64,000 nucleotides of DNA from CAVPNY01 sp963706905 (GCA_963706905.1 CAVPNY010000012.1:372001-436000); one strand, 5' to 3'. Counted from the stretch's first letter, positions 20,316 to 30,179 are shown. Numbers and translations: made by a program. Notes: generated from the sequence alone by a model not told the origin.

Positions 20316-21983
20316 TTATCGATCGGATTTCTTCTTACCGCTCCTTGCCAAATTCTTGACTTGCTCAGCGGGGATTTCCTTGGGGATGTAGTCCGGCAGC
20401 CCACCAGCCGGGACGATGGCCAGCAAAGCCACACCAGCCAGGATCAAGAAAGAGATCTTGAGCGCCCGCAGGCGCGCGATTTCATTGATGCTGATTAATG
20501 CGGCTTCCTGCGCCGGCGTGATGTCCGTTTCCTCCAGCGCCTCATCCAGCTGATCGTTGCTGACGAAGTCGATGCTATCCAGGTAGAGCTGATCCTGGAC
20601 ATCGGGAGTGATCACAGGGGCCTCCATCACGCTGTTCACAATGATCATGCTCAGCGCACTGACTGAAATTACAGCGGCAAGAGCAGTACCCAGGCCGGTA
20701 GCCAGGTTGTTGGTGGTGCCGCGCAGCGCGCCCACGTCACCAGCCAGCTCCTTGGGCGAAGCCGAGACGAGCACATTGAACACCAGCGTCAACAAGGCGC
20801 CCTCGCCAAGACCGACGATAATCAGGCTGAGGATCACCAGGGGGGTGCCCCAATCATTGCGAATAGTGAAGGCCAGCAATACCAGCCCGGCAGCGACAAC
20901 GATGAAGCCCAGGCGACCAATCCAGCGCGGCGTCAGGCGATCAAACAGGCGTACAACCAGCGCTGTGGCGGCAAAGATGGCGAGGGAGTAGGGAATAACC
21001 GCCACCGAGGTCTCTAAACTGGTGCCCCCCTGGACGATCTGAATGTAGAGCGGGATCAGGAAGTTGACCGCCGGACCCAACGCGGCAATGATGAACAGGC
21101 AAAACGTTGCAGCGCGCTCTTGGGGTGAATCGAGCACCTCCAGGGCGAGCAGCGGCGTCTTGCCCTGGGACTGGCGACGATGGGCCCAGGCAAAAAAGCT
21201 CTGACCAAGCACAACCCCTACAATGATCATGATCGGCGACAGTGACATCCCAAAAACACTGGCGGGCGCATCCGGCTTAGCCATCAGCAGGCCCCAGGCC
21301 TGAATGTTGTTAAAGCCCAGGCTGATCAGCGTGATGGACAGGGCGGCGAGCAGCGCCCCAACCCAATCAATTTTGACCCCTTTCTCCCGCTCAACCGGCT
21401 TGAACCGGAAGCTCAGCAAGAAAACCACTATAGCGATTACTGATATGAGCCAGAAGGAGGGTCGCCAGCCGGCCACGGTGCCGATCACGCCCACCACCAG
21501 GAAAGCCAGCACGCCGGCCCCGGCCTGGGCCGCGCCCAATAAACCCAAGGATTGCGACTGCTGGGCGCCGCGGTAGTGGTTGGCGATCAACACCACCAGC
21601 GTGGGGACAATCAAGGCCGCCGCCAGACCTGAAATGGCCTGCGCCTGGAAGATCATGGTCGTATTCGCGCTGAGCGCCATCAGCGCCATCGACAGACCAT
21701 GCACGACGACGCCTATTTGAAAGGCGAGGCGTGCGCCGAGTAGCTTGCCAATCTTGGCACCTAACATGACGAAACCGGCCACAGCCAGCGAGTAAACCAC
21801 CAGGGCGGTGCTCACAGTGGCGGGCGAGGTGTCGAACTCTTCAACAATTTTGCCAATGGATACCGGGATGGCGCTGACATTGAAGCTCATCTGAATCTGC
21901 GCCAGGGCAATGATCAGCATCGGCAGCCAGGAGGCTTTCAACGCTTTTTCGATGCTTACGGTTGAGTTGGTTTTAGAAGCCAT
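20316..21983 (-). CDS. MFS transporter, DHA2 (14-helix) type
   Basis: 555 residues from the ATG at 21983. Fourteen helices can be drawn, with an insert between helices 13 and 14 (about 455-505) rich in acidic residues. The motif-A-like loop GAKIGKLLGARLAFQIG lies between helices 2 and 3 and a motif-C-like GLLGAAQAGAGVLAFLVVG in helix 5, both features of drug:H+ antiporters. The substrate is unknown. It starts 13 bases after the glutaminase stop, so the two are likely co-transcribed. Confidence 0.82.
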   Translation of the reverse strand: MASKTNSTVSIEKALKASWLPMLIIALAQIQMSFNVSAIPVSIGKIVEEFDTSPATVSTALVVYSLAVAGFVMLGAKIGKLLGARLAFQIGVVVHGLSMALMALSANTTMIFQAQAISGLAAALIVPTLVVLIANHYRGAQQSQSLGLLGAAQAGAGVLAFLVVGVIGTVAGWRPSFWLISVIAIVVFLLSFRFKPVEREKGVKIDWVGALLAALSITLISLGFNNIQAWGLLMAKPDAPASVFGMSLSPIMIIVGVVLGQSFFAWAHRRQSQGKTPLLALEVLDSPQERAATFCLFIIAALGPAVNFLIPLYIQIVQGGTSLETSVAVIPYSLAIFAATALVVRLFDRLTPRWIGRLGFIVVAAGLVLLAFTIRNDWGTPLVILSLIIVGLGEGALLTLVFNVLVSASPKELAGDVGALRGTTNNLATGLGTALAAVISVSALSMIIVNSVMEAPVITPDVQDQLYLDSIDFVSNDQLDEALEETDITPAQEAALISINEIARLRALKISFLILAGVALLAIVPAGGLPDYIPKEIPAEQVKNLARSGKKKSDR

Positions 21984-21996
21984 TAAACATATCCTC

Positions 21997-22986
21997 TCAT
22001 ACTTCAGGTTTCGAAGCAAACAGGTTCAAACCCAATTGTTCTGACAAGAACCTGGTGGCCAGCTGACCGCGGACGCTATTTCCGGCCGCGTCCAGCGGCG
22101 GTGCAAAGGTGCCCAAACCGCCCTTCCCTGGAGCGACGGTGATGATCCCGCCACCAACCCCGCTCTTGCCCGGTAACCCGATATCATATAGCCAGTCGCC
22201 GGAGGTCTCGTACAACCCGGCAGTGGCCATGACTGCCAGCACCGGCGGGCAAAGCGCCATGTCGATCACCTGCTCCTTGGTGAGGGGGTTTATGCCGCCA
22301 TCAGCCAGAGTGGCAGCCATCACAGCCAGATCCAAGGCGGTCACATCTAATGAGCATTGCTTTGTGTAAAGATCAACGGTGGCGAGCGGCTCAAAATACA
22401 GCCGGCCGTAGCTCTCCAGGAGGCGGGCAATCGTCTGGTTGCGGTGATTTGACGCAGACGCCGAAGCGTAAACTTCTTCATTCACAGTAAGCTCACGGCC
22501 AGCGAAGCGGGACAATCCTTCGTGGATAAACCGCCATTTGGCTTCGGCGGTTTCCCCCGGCACCAGACTGGTGGTGGCAATGGCCCCGGAATTTACCATC
22601 GGATTGGTTAACTGGTCTGCGCTCAACTCAACTGCCATGATCGAGTTAAACGGCAGCCCGGTACTGTTCACACCGAGTTTCAGGCGGGCCTGCTCAGCGC
22701 CGATGGCCTGACAAACCAGGGCAAACACAAACGGCTTGGACACGCTCATGATCGTGAAGGGGAACAACACATCCCCAGCAGAATACAGAGCGCCATCAAT
22801 CCCAGCAATGCAGATTCCAAACAGATCTGCGGGTACCCGGGCAAGCGCGGGATAGTAATCTGGTTGTTCGCCCTCCAGGTTCGGCTTGAAGCGAGTATAA
22901 GTAGCCTCCACCAGCGTCTGGACCACGGCGGCAGCCGGGAGGTGTCCAGTGGATACCGGTGTGAGGTCTGCATTCTTAGTATCCAT
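21997..22986 (-). CDS. glsA: Glutaminase A
   Basis: 329 residues, the usual length for bacterial glutaminase (PF04960). It deaminates glutamine to glutamate and ammonia in the cytoplasm. The serine-lactamase-like Ser-x-x-Lys motif is SVSK at 81-84; NPMVNSGAI (substrate-binding Asn) and LPGKSGVGGGI near the C-terminus are conserved family segments. It follows the small receiver-like gene by 3 bases and precedes the MFS gene, forming the head of a minus-strand operon. Confidence 0.92.
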   Translation of the reverse strand: MDTKNADLTPVSTGHLPAAAVVQTLVEATYTRFKPNLEGEQPDYYPALARVPADLFGICIAGIDGALYSAGDVLFPFTIMSVSKPFVFALVCQAIGAEQARLKLGVNSTGLPFNSIMAVELSADQLTNPMVNSGAIATTSLVPGETAEAKWRFIHEGLSRFAGRELTVNEEVYASASASNHRNQTIARLLESYGRLYFEPLATVDLYTKQCSLDVTALDLAVMAATLADGGINPLTKEQVIDMALCPPVLAVMATAGLYETSGDWLYDIGLPGKSGVGGGIITVAPGKGGLGTFAPPLDAAGNSVRGQLATRFLSEQLGLNLFASKPEV

Positions 22987-22989
22987 GAC

Positions 22990-23382
22990 TCACACCAACT
23001 TCCCCTCGATTGCCGCTAATAGCTTTTCCGCATTCACCCCTTCAACCAGCGCCAGATCTGCTCCGATTTCTTTTACCGTATCCAATTGCGATGTGTACTT
23101 GACGATGGTTACACACAAGGAATCTGGCCAGAGTAGTTTTATGCGGGTGATAACTTCATAAGCAGGCTTCCCTTTCTCTGTACCACTCTCCCGAACCAAA
23201 TAAATCAAAACGACATCGGGCTTTCCCGTGCCGAGCTTAGCAAGTAGCTCATCCAGGCTCGTAGCAGACGCTAGCATACATTTATTCGGTGTAGAATCAA
23301 TCAATATAGAGAAGGCACTACTCATCTGCTCGGGTGCGATAACCGCAATTTGCCTGCACATATTCATGATCAAGCCGATCAA
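22990..23382 (-). CDS. Degenerate receiver-like protein
   Basis: 130 residues, or 124 if MCRQIAVIAP is the true start. The alternating helix/strand pattern and the segment GKPDVVLIYL fit a response-regulator receiver fold, but the phospho-acceptor Asp position is Tyr or Leu and the N-terminal acidic pair is absent, so phosphorylation is unlikely. It may be a pseudo-receiver that binds a partner. It opens the glsA operon and is divergent from the kinase operon starting at 23693. Confidence 0.5.
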   Translation of the reverse strand: MIGLIMNMCRQIAVIAPEQMSSAFSILIDSTPNKCMLASATSLDELLAKLGTGKPDVVLIYLVRESGTEKGKPAYEVITRIKLLWPDSLCVTIVKYTSQLDTVKEIGADLALVEGVNAEKLLAAIEGKLV

Positions 23383-23486
23383 TTGCCTTGGGACTGGTTT
23401 ATTCGTTGCTTATATACTAGCAAGAGAATTGCGAAAATAAATCGGCAGGACTATGTATATCTTTAACCCAAAAGTGGAAGAGGCTT

Positions 23487-23551
23487 CTTCTGCTTTGAGA
23501 AGGTTCAACTACGTATATTTACGTATAGCAGAAGGTGGTTCATGCTATAAT
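23487..23551 (+). promoter_or_regulatory. Extended -10 promoter with operator-like repeats before the kinase operon
   Basis: TATAAT at 23546-23551 is preceded by TG at 23543, an extended -10, and no good -35 box is seen. Upstream, CTTCTGCT (23487-23494) pairs with AGCAGAAG (23527-23534), and TACGTA occurs twice exactly 10 bases apart (23510 and 23520), one turn of the helix. This is a plausible binding site for an activator or for the operon's own regulator. Confidence 0.55.
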
Positions 23552-23692
23552 TATTTGCGCACAGCAATCAAATCAGGTACACATATCCGTCAAATTGCAT
23601 AATTACACAGGTGGGTGGTGCGGAGTTCAGGGTGGATCGGATCTCTCACTCTTCACCAGGTACCTGAACGGATCAGTTCAGGTGAGGGTTCT

Positions 23693-25955
23693 ATGAACAG
23701 TATTCAAATTGCTCTGGGAGTAGCAGCAGGCATCTGTTTTTATGCCAGCCTTTATCATTTTCTAGTGGGTCTTCGGCGTAGACCCGTAGATCCAGTTCAC
23801 ATTCTCTTCGCCCTGACTGCTTTATCCTTCGGCTTCATGAATTTTTTTCAGATGTACCTGCACCCCGCGGTTGCTGCCCGTTCAGCTTCCGCATTTATTG
23901 CTGCTGACCGGTTATCGTTGATGGGGCTCTTATTAGGGGAGCTGCTATTTCTGTGGTTTGTGGCTTTCTACACCAAGGTAAAACCCTACCCGGTTCTGGC
24001 GATATTGAGCATGCCAGTATTGTTTTTTGTCGGCATCCACCTAACCTCCCAGGCAACATATTTATATACAGATGTGACCAGCTATTTTCCGGTAACACTC
24101 CCCTGGGGGGAAGAGATTACCATCGCTGAGGTGACATTGACACGCTGGGGAAATTACACACCAGTTATATGGTTGTCCCTTTTTCTATTTTCAATCTATG
24201 CAGTGTTACACCAATACCGGCGGGGAGAAAAACAAAAAGCGGTATTTCTTACAGTGGCGCTTATAATCTTTGCCGCCTCAATCCTCAACGACAACTTGCT
24301 GGATTATGGATTAATCACCTCAATTTATCTGCTGCAATTTGGATTTGTGGCGATTGTCATCGTGATGAGCTTGGCGTTGTCGAACGAAATCATCGAAACC
24401 GAGAGCGAGCTCGCTGCGCTTAACCTCGAGCTGGAGCAGCGGGTGATCAAGCGCACCGAAGATCTTACCAACGCCAATCAGGCGTTACAGGTCGCCAAGG
24501 AATCAGCCGAATCTGCCAACCAGGCTAAGAGCATATTTCTCGCCAATATGAGCCACGAATTACGCACGCCGCTCAACGCCATCCTGGGCTTCACAGAGCT
24601 ATTGAGGCGCGATCTGGCAACGACGACAAACCAACAAGAGAAGCTGGAAGTGATCAATCACAGTGGCGAGCTTCTGCTCGACATGATCAATAATGTGCTC
24701 GAGATGTCCAAGATCGAAGCAGGAAGCATCGCTGTCGAGCCGACCAACTTTGACCTGTATCGCACTCTGGTAAATTTGGAGAGCATCCTGGGCGAGCGAG
24801 CTGGCAGAAAAGGCTTAGACCTCGTCTTCGAGATATCCAGGGATGTGCCGCGCTTTATCAGGACAGACGCGCGCAAACTGCGCCAGGTTTTGACCAATCT
24901 GGTGGGCAACGCAATAAAATTCACGAATACGGGTAATGTAACTTTGCGGGTAACGGTCACCGACCAGGAGTCTGAAAGCGGACTCCAGGATAGTTCTGAC
25001 GGAACAACAGGACAATCTGAATGCTGCAGGCTGCGATTTGATGTTGAGGATACGGGCGTTGGGATTGCCCCCGATGAGATAGGTAGTTTATACGAACCCT
25101 TTGTCCAGACAAAGAGCGGTCAGGCTGCTGACGAAGGCACCGGGTTAGGCTTGCCGATCAGCCAGCGATATGTTCATTTATTGGGCGGTGAGATCCGAGT
25201 CGAGAGCCAGGTTAGTGTTGGCTCCTGTTTTAGCTTTGTGATTCCTGTGGAATTCGTTCCGGCGGATGGGATCAAGCCTGAACATCCCTTCCGGCGAGTG
25301 ATAGGTCTGGTGCCAGGTCAAATCCAATATCGCACCCTGGTTGTGGATGACAGCCGAGATAACCGCGCTCTGCTGCAGCAGATTCTCGAGAATGCCGGGT
25401 TCGAAGTGAAAACCGCCGAGAATGGTCGGGCAGCGGTCGAGATATATCATGATTGGTATCCGAACCTGATCTGGATGGACATCCGCATGCCAGGAATGGA
25501 CGGTCTCCAGGCCACCAGGCTGATCAAAGAGAGTAAGAGGTCAGCGACGAAAGTTATCGCCGTCACAGCCAGCGCATTTGATGAGGAACGTGCCAGGGTG
25601 CTCGAGGCAGGATGTGATGACTTCTTGCGTAAACCCTTTTCAGAAGCAGATATCTACGATTTATTGGTGAAACATCTTAGTGTACAGTTCATCTATGAAG
25701 ATTTGAAAGCCGGCAGCTATTACGGAAAGCACAAAAATAGCCCCTGCCGATCTGGCAGATGTGCCCGATGATTGGATTAACGACTTGCGCCAGGCAGCTG
25801 CTCGCGGCAGAGCCAGGGAGATACTCACCCTCATTGAGAAGCTCGATGAGGGTCACAGCCATCTGGCAAATGTTTTGCAGGCAATGGTCGCCAATTATGA
25901 GTTCAAGCGGATTTTGGGTGAGACAGAGCGAGATGATCCAATAGATCTCAAATGA
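23693..25955 (+). pseudogene. Hybrid sensor histidine kinase (HisKA, HATPase, receiver), frameshift near C-terminus
   Basis: From the ATG at 23693: seven hydrophobic helices (about 1-225) form a membrane sensor, followed by a coiled coil (240-280), HisKA with His288 in NMSHELRTPLNAI, HATPase_c with N box (LVGNAIKFT), VEDTGVGIAPDE and GTGLGLPIS, and a receiver with phospho-acceptor Asp596 (WMDIRMPGMDG) and Lys in LRKPFS. The frame stops at 25771, but a +1 frame continues ITESTKIAPADLADVPDDWI to a stop at 25955, giving the helical tail common in such kinases and a 4-base overlap with the next start. One base too many near 25707-25765 explains it; the kinase core is unaffected. Confidence 0.8.
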
Positions 25956-27499
25956 AACCAAAGGCGGATATCCTCATTGTCGATGACGACTTGCCAGGTT
26001 TGCGTCTGCTCTCGAACCTGTTATCAGAAAATGGGTATGAGGTCCGCAGCGCTCTCGATGGGTCCAGCGCTTTGATGATGGTTGCGGCAGAGCCTCCCGA
26101 CATGGTCTTGCTCGATATCCTGATGCCAGGCATAGATGGCTTCCAGGTATGCGAGCAGCTGAAACGCGACCCAGCATTCCGCGATATCCCGGTCCTGTTC
26201 ATGAGCGCACGGGATGAAGTCATGTATAAAATCAAGGGTTTCCAGGTTGGTGGGGTAGATTATATCGATAAACCGTACCAGACAGAAGAAGTTCTGGCGC
26301 GCATCGAGACCCACTTGACAATTTCCAGGCTGCGGGCAGAGCTGGTGAGGCGCCTGATTGAATTGTCTGCGCTGAACAACATCGCGAATACATTCACGAC
26401 GAAGCGCGAGCTGCCCCAGGCACTAGAAATTATCTGTAAAACGATCACGGATCTTTTCGGGGCGCGACTGGCGTTCATCGCCCTCAAAGGGGGAGATCCT
26501 GCTGATCTCAAAGGGCTGTATGGCTATGAACGGGCGCGGGGGGTGATCTCATCTGCTAATGAAATAACACTGCCCGCCGATTTGCTTCAATACCTGGTGG
26601 ATAATGAGACGGCGAGGTCATTCACCATCACCAGTGTGGAAAACATCACATTATCTGAGCAGGTCCGGGCTTACATCCAGGAAAATGCCCTCGAGTTTGG
26701 GCTTATCATCCCGCTGAATTATCAAGGCGTCAAACAGGGAATCCTGATCGTGGCGAAGGATGAAAGCAACATCGCATTTAACCAGAATGAAATCGATCTT
26801 GCTGAGACGATTGCCATGGATATCTCCACGGCTATCGAGAATGAATACCTGAATGAACAAACGCGACTGGCGGCTGTTGGCGCTGAGAGACAACGCCTGG
26901 CTCGGGAGCTACACGATTCGGTAACCCAATCGATCTACAGCCTGACATTGCTTAGCAGCGGATGGGAGAGCATGGCTCGCCAGGGTACTTTGGCTGACCC
27001 TGCCGACGCTTTTCACCGACTGGGGGTAGTGGGACAACAAGCAATGAGAGAAATGCGCCTGCTCCTACACCAGCTGCGTCCTACCGTTTTAGAGGAGGAA
27101 GGGCTTGTCAATGCCATACAGCAGCGCCTGGATGCAGTTGAACGGCGCGCCAATATCGATACGCAGATGGTCGTACGGGGAAATCTTGAGGGATTGCCGC
27201 ACAATATCGAAGATGAGCTCTTCAATATTGCCCAGGAATCGCTCAATAATTCGCTCAGGCATGCCATGGCAGAATCCGTCGTGGTGCGCATCGAAGAAGA
27301 TCAAGGAGCAATCAGGCTGAGCGTTGAAGATGATGGTATTGGCTTCGATGCTTCGAAAAAGTATTCCGGCATGGGTCTGGAAACGATGCAGGAACGGGCA
27401 AATTCCATCGCAGGAGAATTATCCATACACTCAGAAGCGGCGAATGGCACCCGGGTTACGATTTCAGTAAAGACGCCTAAGGAAACGAGGGATAAATGA
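25952..27499 (+). CDS. Receiver-GAF-histidine kinase (NarX/DesK-type)
   Basis: 515 residues. An N-terminal receiver has acidic residues DDD at 10-12, phospho-acceptor Asp55 (LLDILMPGIDG) and Lys in IDKPYQ. A linker and a GAF domain follow (about 145-300), then HisKA_3 with His321 in RLARELHDSVTQSIY and HATPase_c with VEDDGIGFD and GMGLETMQERA. This type of kinase phosphorylates NarL-type regulators, one of which is the next gene. The start overlaps the previous stop (ATGA), and its own stop overlaps the next start, so the three are translationally coupled. Confidence 0.92.
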   Translation: MKPKADILIVDDDLPGLRLLSNLLSENGYEVRSALDGSSALMMVAAEPPDMVLLDILMPGIDGFQVCEQLKRDPAFRDIPVLFMSARDEVMYKIKGFQVGGVDYIDKPYQTEEVLARIETHLTISRLRAELVRRLIELSALNNIANTFTTKRELPQALEIICKTITDLFGARLAFIALKGGDPADLKGLYGYERARGVISSANEITLPADLLQYLVDNETARSFTITSVENITLSEQVRAYIQENALEFGLIIPLNYQGVKQGILIVAKDESNIAFNQNEIDLAETIAMDISTAIENEYLNEQTRLAAVGAERQRLARELHDSVTQSIYSLTLLSSGWESMARQGTLADPADAFHRLGVVGQQAMREMRLLLHQLRPTVLEEEGLVNAIQQRLDAVERRANIDTQMVVRGNLEGLPHNIEDELFNIAQESLNNSLRHAMAESVVVRIEEDQGAIRLSVEDDGIGFDASKKYSGMGLETMQERANSIAGELSIHSEAANGTRVTISVKTPKETRDK

Positions 27500-28155
27500 T
27501 AGTAGAACAGATTCGTGTTCTTATTGCTGATGATCATCCCATCGTCCGTCAGGGTCTCGAGATTGTGATCAACTCACAAGCTGACATGAGGCTGATCGGG
27601 CAGGCAGCTGATGGCAATGAAGCAGTAGTGCTGATCAGAGAGTTAAAACCCGATGTGATCGTAATGGACTTGAAAATGCCAGTTAAGAATGGGCTGTCTG
27701 CCATTGAGGAGATAAAGAAATCCGATCAAAAAACCCCAGTTCTTGTGCTCACCAGTTTTACGGATGATGATATGGTAATCTCGGCCATCAAATTAGGAGC
27801 GAATGGCGTGATGCTCAAGGATATGCCACCCGAACAACTCCTTGACGCTATTCGTGATGTGTTCCACGGAAGGAGCTTTTTACATCCCCTGGTTGCTCAG
27901 AAGCTGATGTTAAAAATACAGCACTCTGCTACGCCAGTGCCTGTGGTACATATGCTGACCAATCGTGAGATCGATGTGTTGAGATGCCTGGCACTTGGTC
28001 TATCGAATCGAGAAATTGCATATAAATTATCGATCTCGACCCGCACTGTAACCACCCATGTCCGGAACATACTTGATAAGTTGGGATTGGATAACCGCAC
28101 CCAGGCCGCGCTGTATGCAGTCGAACACGGGATTGAGAAGAAGTCAGCCACATAA
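27496..28155 (+). CDS. NarL/FixJ-family response regulator
   Basis: 219 residues. The receiver domain has DDH at the N-terminus, Asp58 in VMDLKMPVKNG, a Thr/Ser switch in VLVLTSF and Lys in MLKDMPP. The LuxR-type helix-turn-helix spans about 150-210 with LTNREIDVLRCLALGLSNRE and a recognition helix TRTVTTHVRNIL. It is expected to be phosphorylated by the kinase that overlaps it and to regulate transcription; targets are not identifiable, though the palindromic sites at 23487-23534 are one candidate. Confidence 0.93.
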   Translation: MIVEQIRVLIADDHPIVRQGLEIVINSQADMRLIGQAADGNEAVVLIRELKPDVIVMDLKMPVKNGLSAIEEIKKSDQKTPVLVLTSFTDDDMVISAIKLGANGVMLKDMPPEQLLDAIRDVFHGRSFLHPLVAQKLMLKIQHSATPVPVVHMLTNREIDVLRCLALGLSNREIAYKLSISTRTVTTHVRNILDKLGLDNRTQAALYAVEHGIEKKSAT

Positions 28156-28464
28156 TACCCTACGCCGGTTCAAACCCCCGAGAAAAACAATCCCCACAGC
28201 AAGGCAGGAGAATGAACCTTCGGGAGAGCTAAATATAGCTGGAGCATCTATCATTGCTTGATGTTTTTATGCTTTAGTTCAAATTTGCGAGACACCCATC
28301 GTCTTGCAAGAAATAGACCTTGACCTCCCCACATAAGTGTCCAAACCGCGCCCGCGAGCGAATTGGTACCTCGCGGTTATTACCGATCCTTTCTCATGCC
28401 TGTCGATGTTAAAGAAAACTTGATGCAGTTCTGGCGCAGTTGGAATGGACGGCATAGTAATTAT
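28156..28464. other. Gap after the signalling operon
   Basis: About 310 bases with no convincing gene, RNA or terminator. It ends at the left target duplication of an IS5-type element. No strong hairpin with a T-run follows the regulator stop. Confidence 0.5.
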
Positions 28465-28469
28465 CGACA

Positions 28470-29401
28470 ATTGCTCTGTTGCAAAGATTGATTTCATGTG
28501 GTAAACATGCGTCATGAAAACTCGAGAAAGCCGTTACGTCAAAGTTGCTCGGATCGCCTATCACTTGACCCAAGAGGCGCTGCCGCGATATTCGCATCCA
28601 AAAAGCCCGCATCATTTTACATTGCCCCAGTTGGCGGCCTGTGTGTTGCTGATGTACTACCTGGACTTCAGTTACCGGGACATGGAAGAGTGGCTGTTGG
28701 CCACTGATCAAGTCAGCCAGGCTCTGGAGCTGCCCCGCATTCCTGACCACACCACTTTGCAGCGCACTTACAAGAAGCTGCACATGTTGGACTTTGAGAA
28801 AATGAAGAACCAACTTCTGGATGAAAATGGCGTGGAAGAAGAGGGAATTGCTTCTGACAGTACCGGCTTCTCGCCTGGACAGGCCAGCCTGTACTACCAA
28901 ACCCGCACGGGGCGCATCTACCAGCGTTGGGCGAAAGGGGTGTATGCAGTCGGCACGGCCTCTCAGTTCATCCTGGCATGGCGCTCGGGCTGGGGACCGG
29001 GCAGCGATGTGGCTTATCTGCCTGGGTTGCGGCGAGATGTCCGCCGGTATGGGCGCTACCAGGGCAAGCGCAAAGCCTGGGTGATGATGGCCGATGCGGG
29101 CTTTGATGGTCAATCCGTTCGAGACGATGATCTGGTTCCTCCGGTGCGACGTGGCGGCAACCTGCTCAACCCCGAGCGCAAGGCGCGGGCCGATCTGGTT
29201 TCTCAGGCGCGGCTGGATGGTCTGTTTGGTCAGCGTTGGAAGACTGAAACGGTGAACTCGGTGATCAAACGTAAGTTTGGTGACACCATCCGTTCTCGGA
29301 AGCGCAGCTTGCAACGGCGAGAGCCGATCATCAAGGGGTTGGTCTATAACATCCATCGCTGAAGTTTACCTATTGACTACTTATCTTTGCAACAGAGCAA
29401 T
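28470..29401 (+). mobile_element. Intact IS5-like element with 19-bp inverted repeats
   Basis: The left end 28470-28488 reads ATTGCTCTGTTGCAAAGAT and the right end 29383-29401 is its exact reverse complement. CGACA occurs directly outside both ends (28465-28469 and 29402-29406), a probable 5-bp target duplication. Total length is 932 bp with a single transposase gene. The perfect ends and duplication point to a recent insertion. Confidence 0.88.
28514..29362 (+). CDS. IS5/IS4-type DDE transposase
   Basis: 282 residues. It has an N-terminal DUF772-like dimerisation region (about 30-105: LPQLAACVLLMYYLDFSYRD) and an RNase H-like DDE core with Asp in IASDSTGFSP, Asp in MMADAGFDG and Glu in KTETVNSVIKRKFGD. 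It catalyses transposition of the surrounding 932-bp element. The ATG lies 25 bases inside the left inverted repeat region. The frame is intact, and a copy elsewhere in the genome is likely. Confidence 0.88.
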   Translation: MKTRESRYVKVARIAYHLTQEALPRYSHPKSPHHFTLPQLAACVLLMYYLDFSYRDMEEWLLATDQVSQALELPRIPDHTTLQRTYKKLHMLDFEKMKNQLLDENGVEEEGIASDSTGFSPGQASLYYQTRTGRIYQRWAKGVYAVGTASQFILAWRSGWGPGSDVAYLPGLRRDVRRYGRYQGKRKAWVMMADAGFDGQSVRDDDLVPPVRRGGNLLNPERKARADLVSQARLDGLFGQRWKTETVNSVIKRKFGDTIRSRKRSLQRREPIIKGLVYNIHR

Positions 29402-29467
29402 CGACAATATTTAGTCTTAAACCCATATTTATGGTGATTGCATAGACTTTCTACTCCCATATATAAG

Positions 29468-29540
29468 GGGTGGACGCTATAGACTGCCCAATGGTTGGCT
29501 TACACAGATGAGGTCGCAGGTTCGAGTCCTGTTCCGCCCA
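29468..29540 (+). tRNA. tRNA-like sequence with aberrant 5' half (possible phage attachment site)
   Basis: GGGTGGA (29468-29474) can pair with TCCGCCC (29533-29539), followed by A. A good T arm GCAGG-TTCGAGT-CCTGT lies at 29516-29532, and AGGTC fits a variable loop. The D and anticodon arms cannot be folded convincingly, so this is a remnant or a chimaeric tRNA gene whose 3' half is kept. That is the pattern left when an element integrates at a tRNA 3' end. Phage genes start about 280 bases downstream. No anticodon is assigned. Confidence 0.45.
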
Positions 29541-29756
29541 TTTGGATGCCCCCACCCGAGAGGATATTTGCTTTTTACCATTACAGATGGTTGTATCCCA
29601 TCCACAAGGATCCGGGTGTTACCTGTTGGTGTCACCATTGTGAAAAATTGAGAATTTCAATATAGGTTTTGGATTTTAATAATTGAGCAGGGATTAAGGT
29701 AAACATTCCGTCAAATACACAACTGGAGCAGGTCAAACCCCTTCGGTGTAAAACTC

Positions 29757-29799
29757 TTGACAAAATAACATAGTTATACTACAATTGTAGTATAACTAT
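29757..29799 (+). promoter_or_regulatory. Phage promoter with -10 box inside a perfect 30-bp palindrome
   Basis: TTGACA (29757-29762) and TACAAT (29780-29785) are 17 bases apart, a near-consensus sigma-70 promoter. Bases 29770-29799 form a perfect 30-base palindrome with half-site ATAGTTATACTACAA, covering the -10 box and start point. A dimeric repressor bound there would block the holin operon; the same DNA could also form a cruciform. A ribosome site and the ATG of the holin gene follow at 29817. Confidence 0.75.
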
Positions 29800-29816
29800 T
29801 ACAACAGGAGAAGAAC

Positions 29817-30179
29817 ATGCAAAACCTGATCGACCCCGCACAGCTCGCCTCGGTTGCCCTGGTGTTCGGCGCTGCCGTCTTGGCCGTTGCAGCTTTCTAC
29901 GGCTTCAAGTACGGCGTGGCCTTGCTCAAGGTCAAGCTCGGCGACAGCCAGTTCGCCCTCCTAGAGGGCTACACCAGGATGGTGGTGCACTGGCTGGAGC
30001 AGTCCGGCATCAAGCTGAACTACACAGGCGAGGAAAAGAAAGCCATCGCCGTAGTCGCCATCACCGAGTTCGCCAGGAAGCTGAACATCCCCATCGACGC
30101 CGAGCTGGTCGACAAGCTGGTCGAAGCGGCGGTCAATATCATGAACGGCGAGCTGCTGGCTGAGGCACCCAAAGGGTAA
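29817..30179 (+). CDS. Phage holin, LLH-like family
   Basis: 120 residues. One hydrophobic helix near the N-terminus (about 10-33, ASVALVFGAAVLAVAAFYGF) is followed by an amphipathic section with VVHWLEQSGIKL and TGEEKKAIAVVAITEFARKL, the layout of the LL-H holin family (Phage_holin_6_1). Holins permeabilise the membrane so that endolysin can reach the wall; an endolysin lies at 35830. ACAGGAG precedes the ATG. It is the first gene behind the palindromic promoter. Confidence 0.7.
   Translation: MQNLIDPAQLASVALVFGAAVLAVAAFYGFKYGVALLKVKLGDSQFALLEGYTRMVVHWLEQSGIKLNYTGEEKKAIAVVAITEFARKLNIPIDAELVDKLVEAAVNIMNGELLAEAPKG

Noticed and set aside
28409..29356. Long minus-strand reading opposite the IS5 transposase
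   Set aside because: It mirrors the transposase frame and shows no protein family features.
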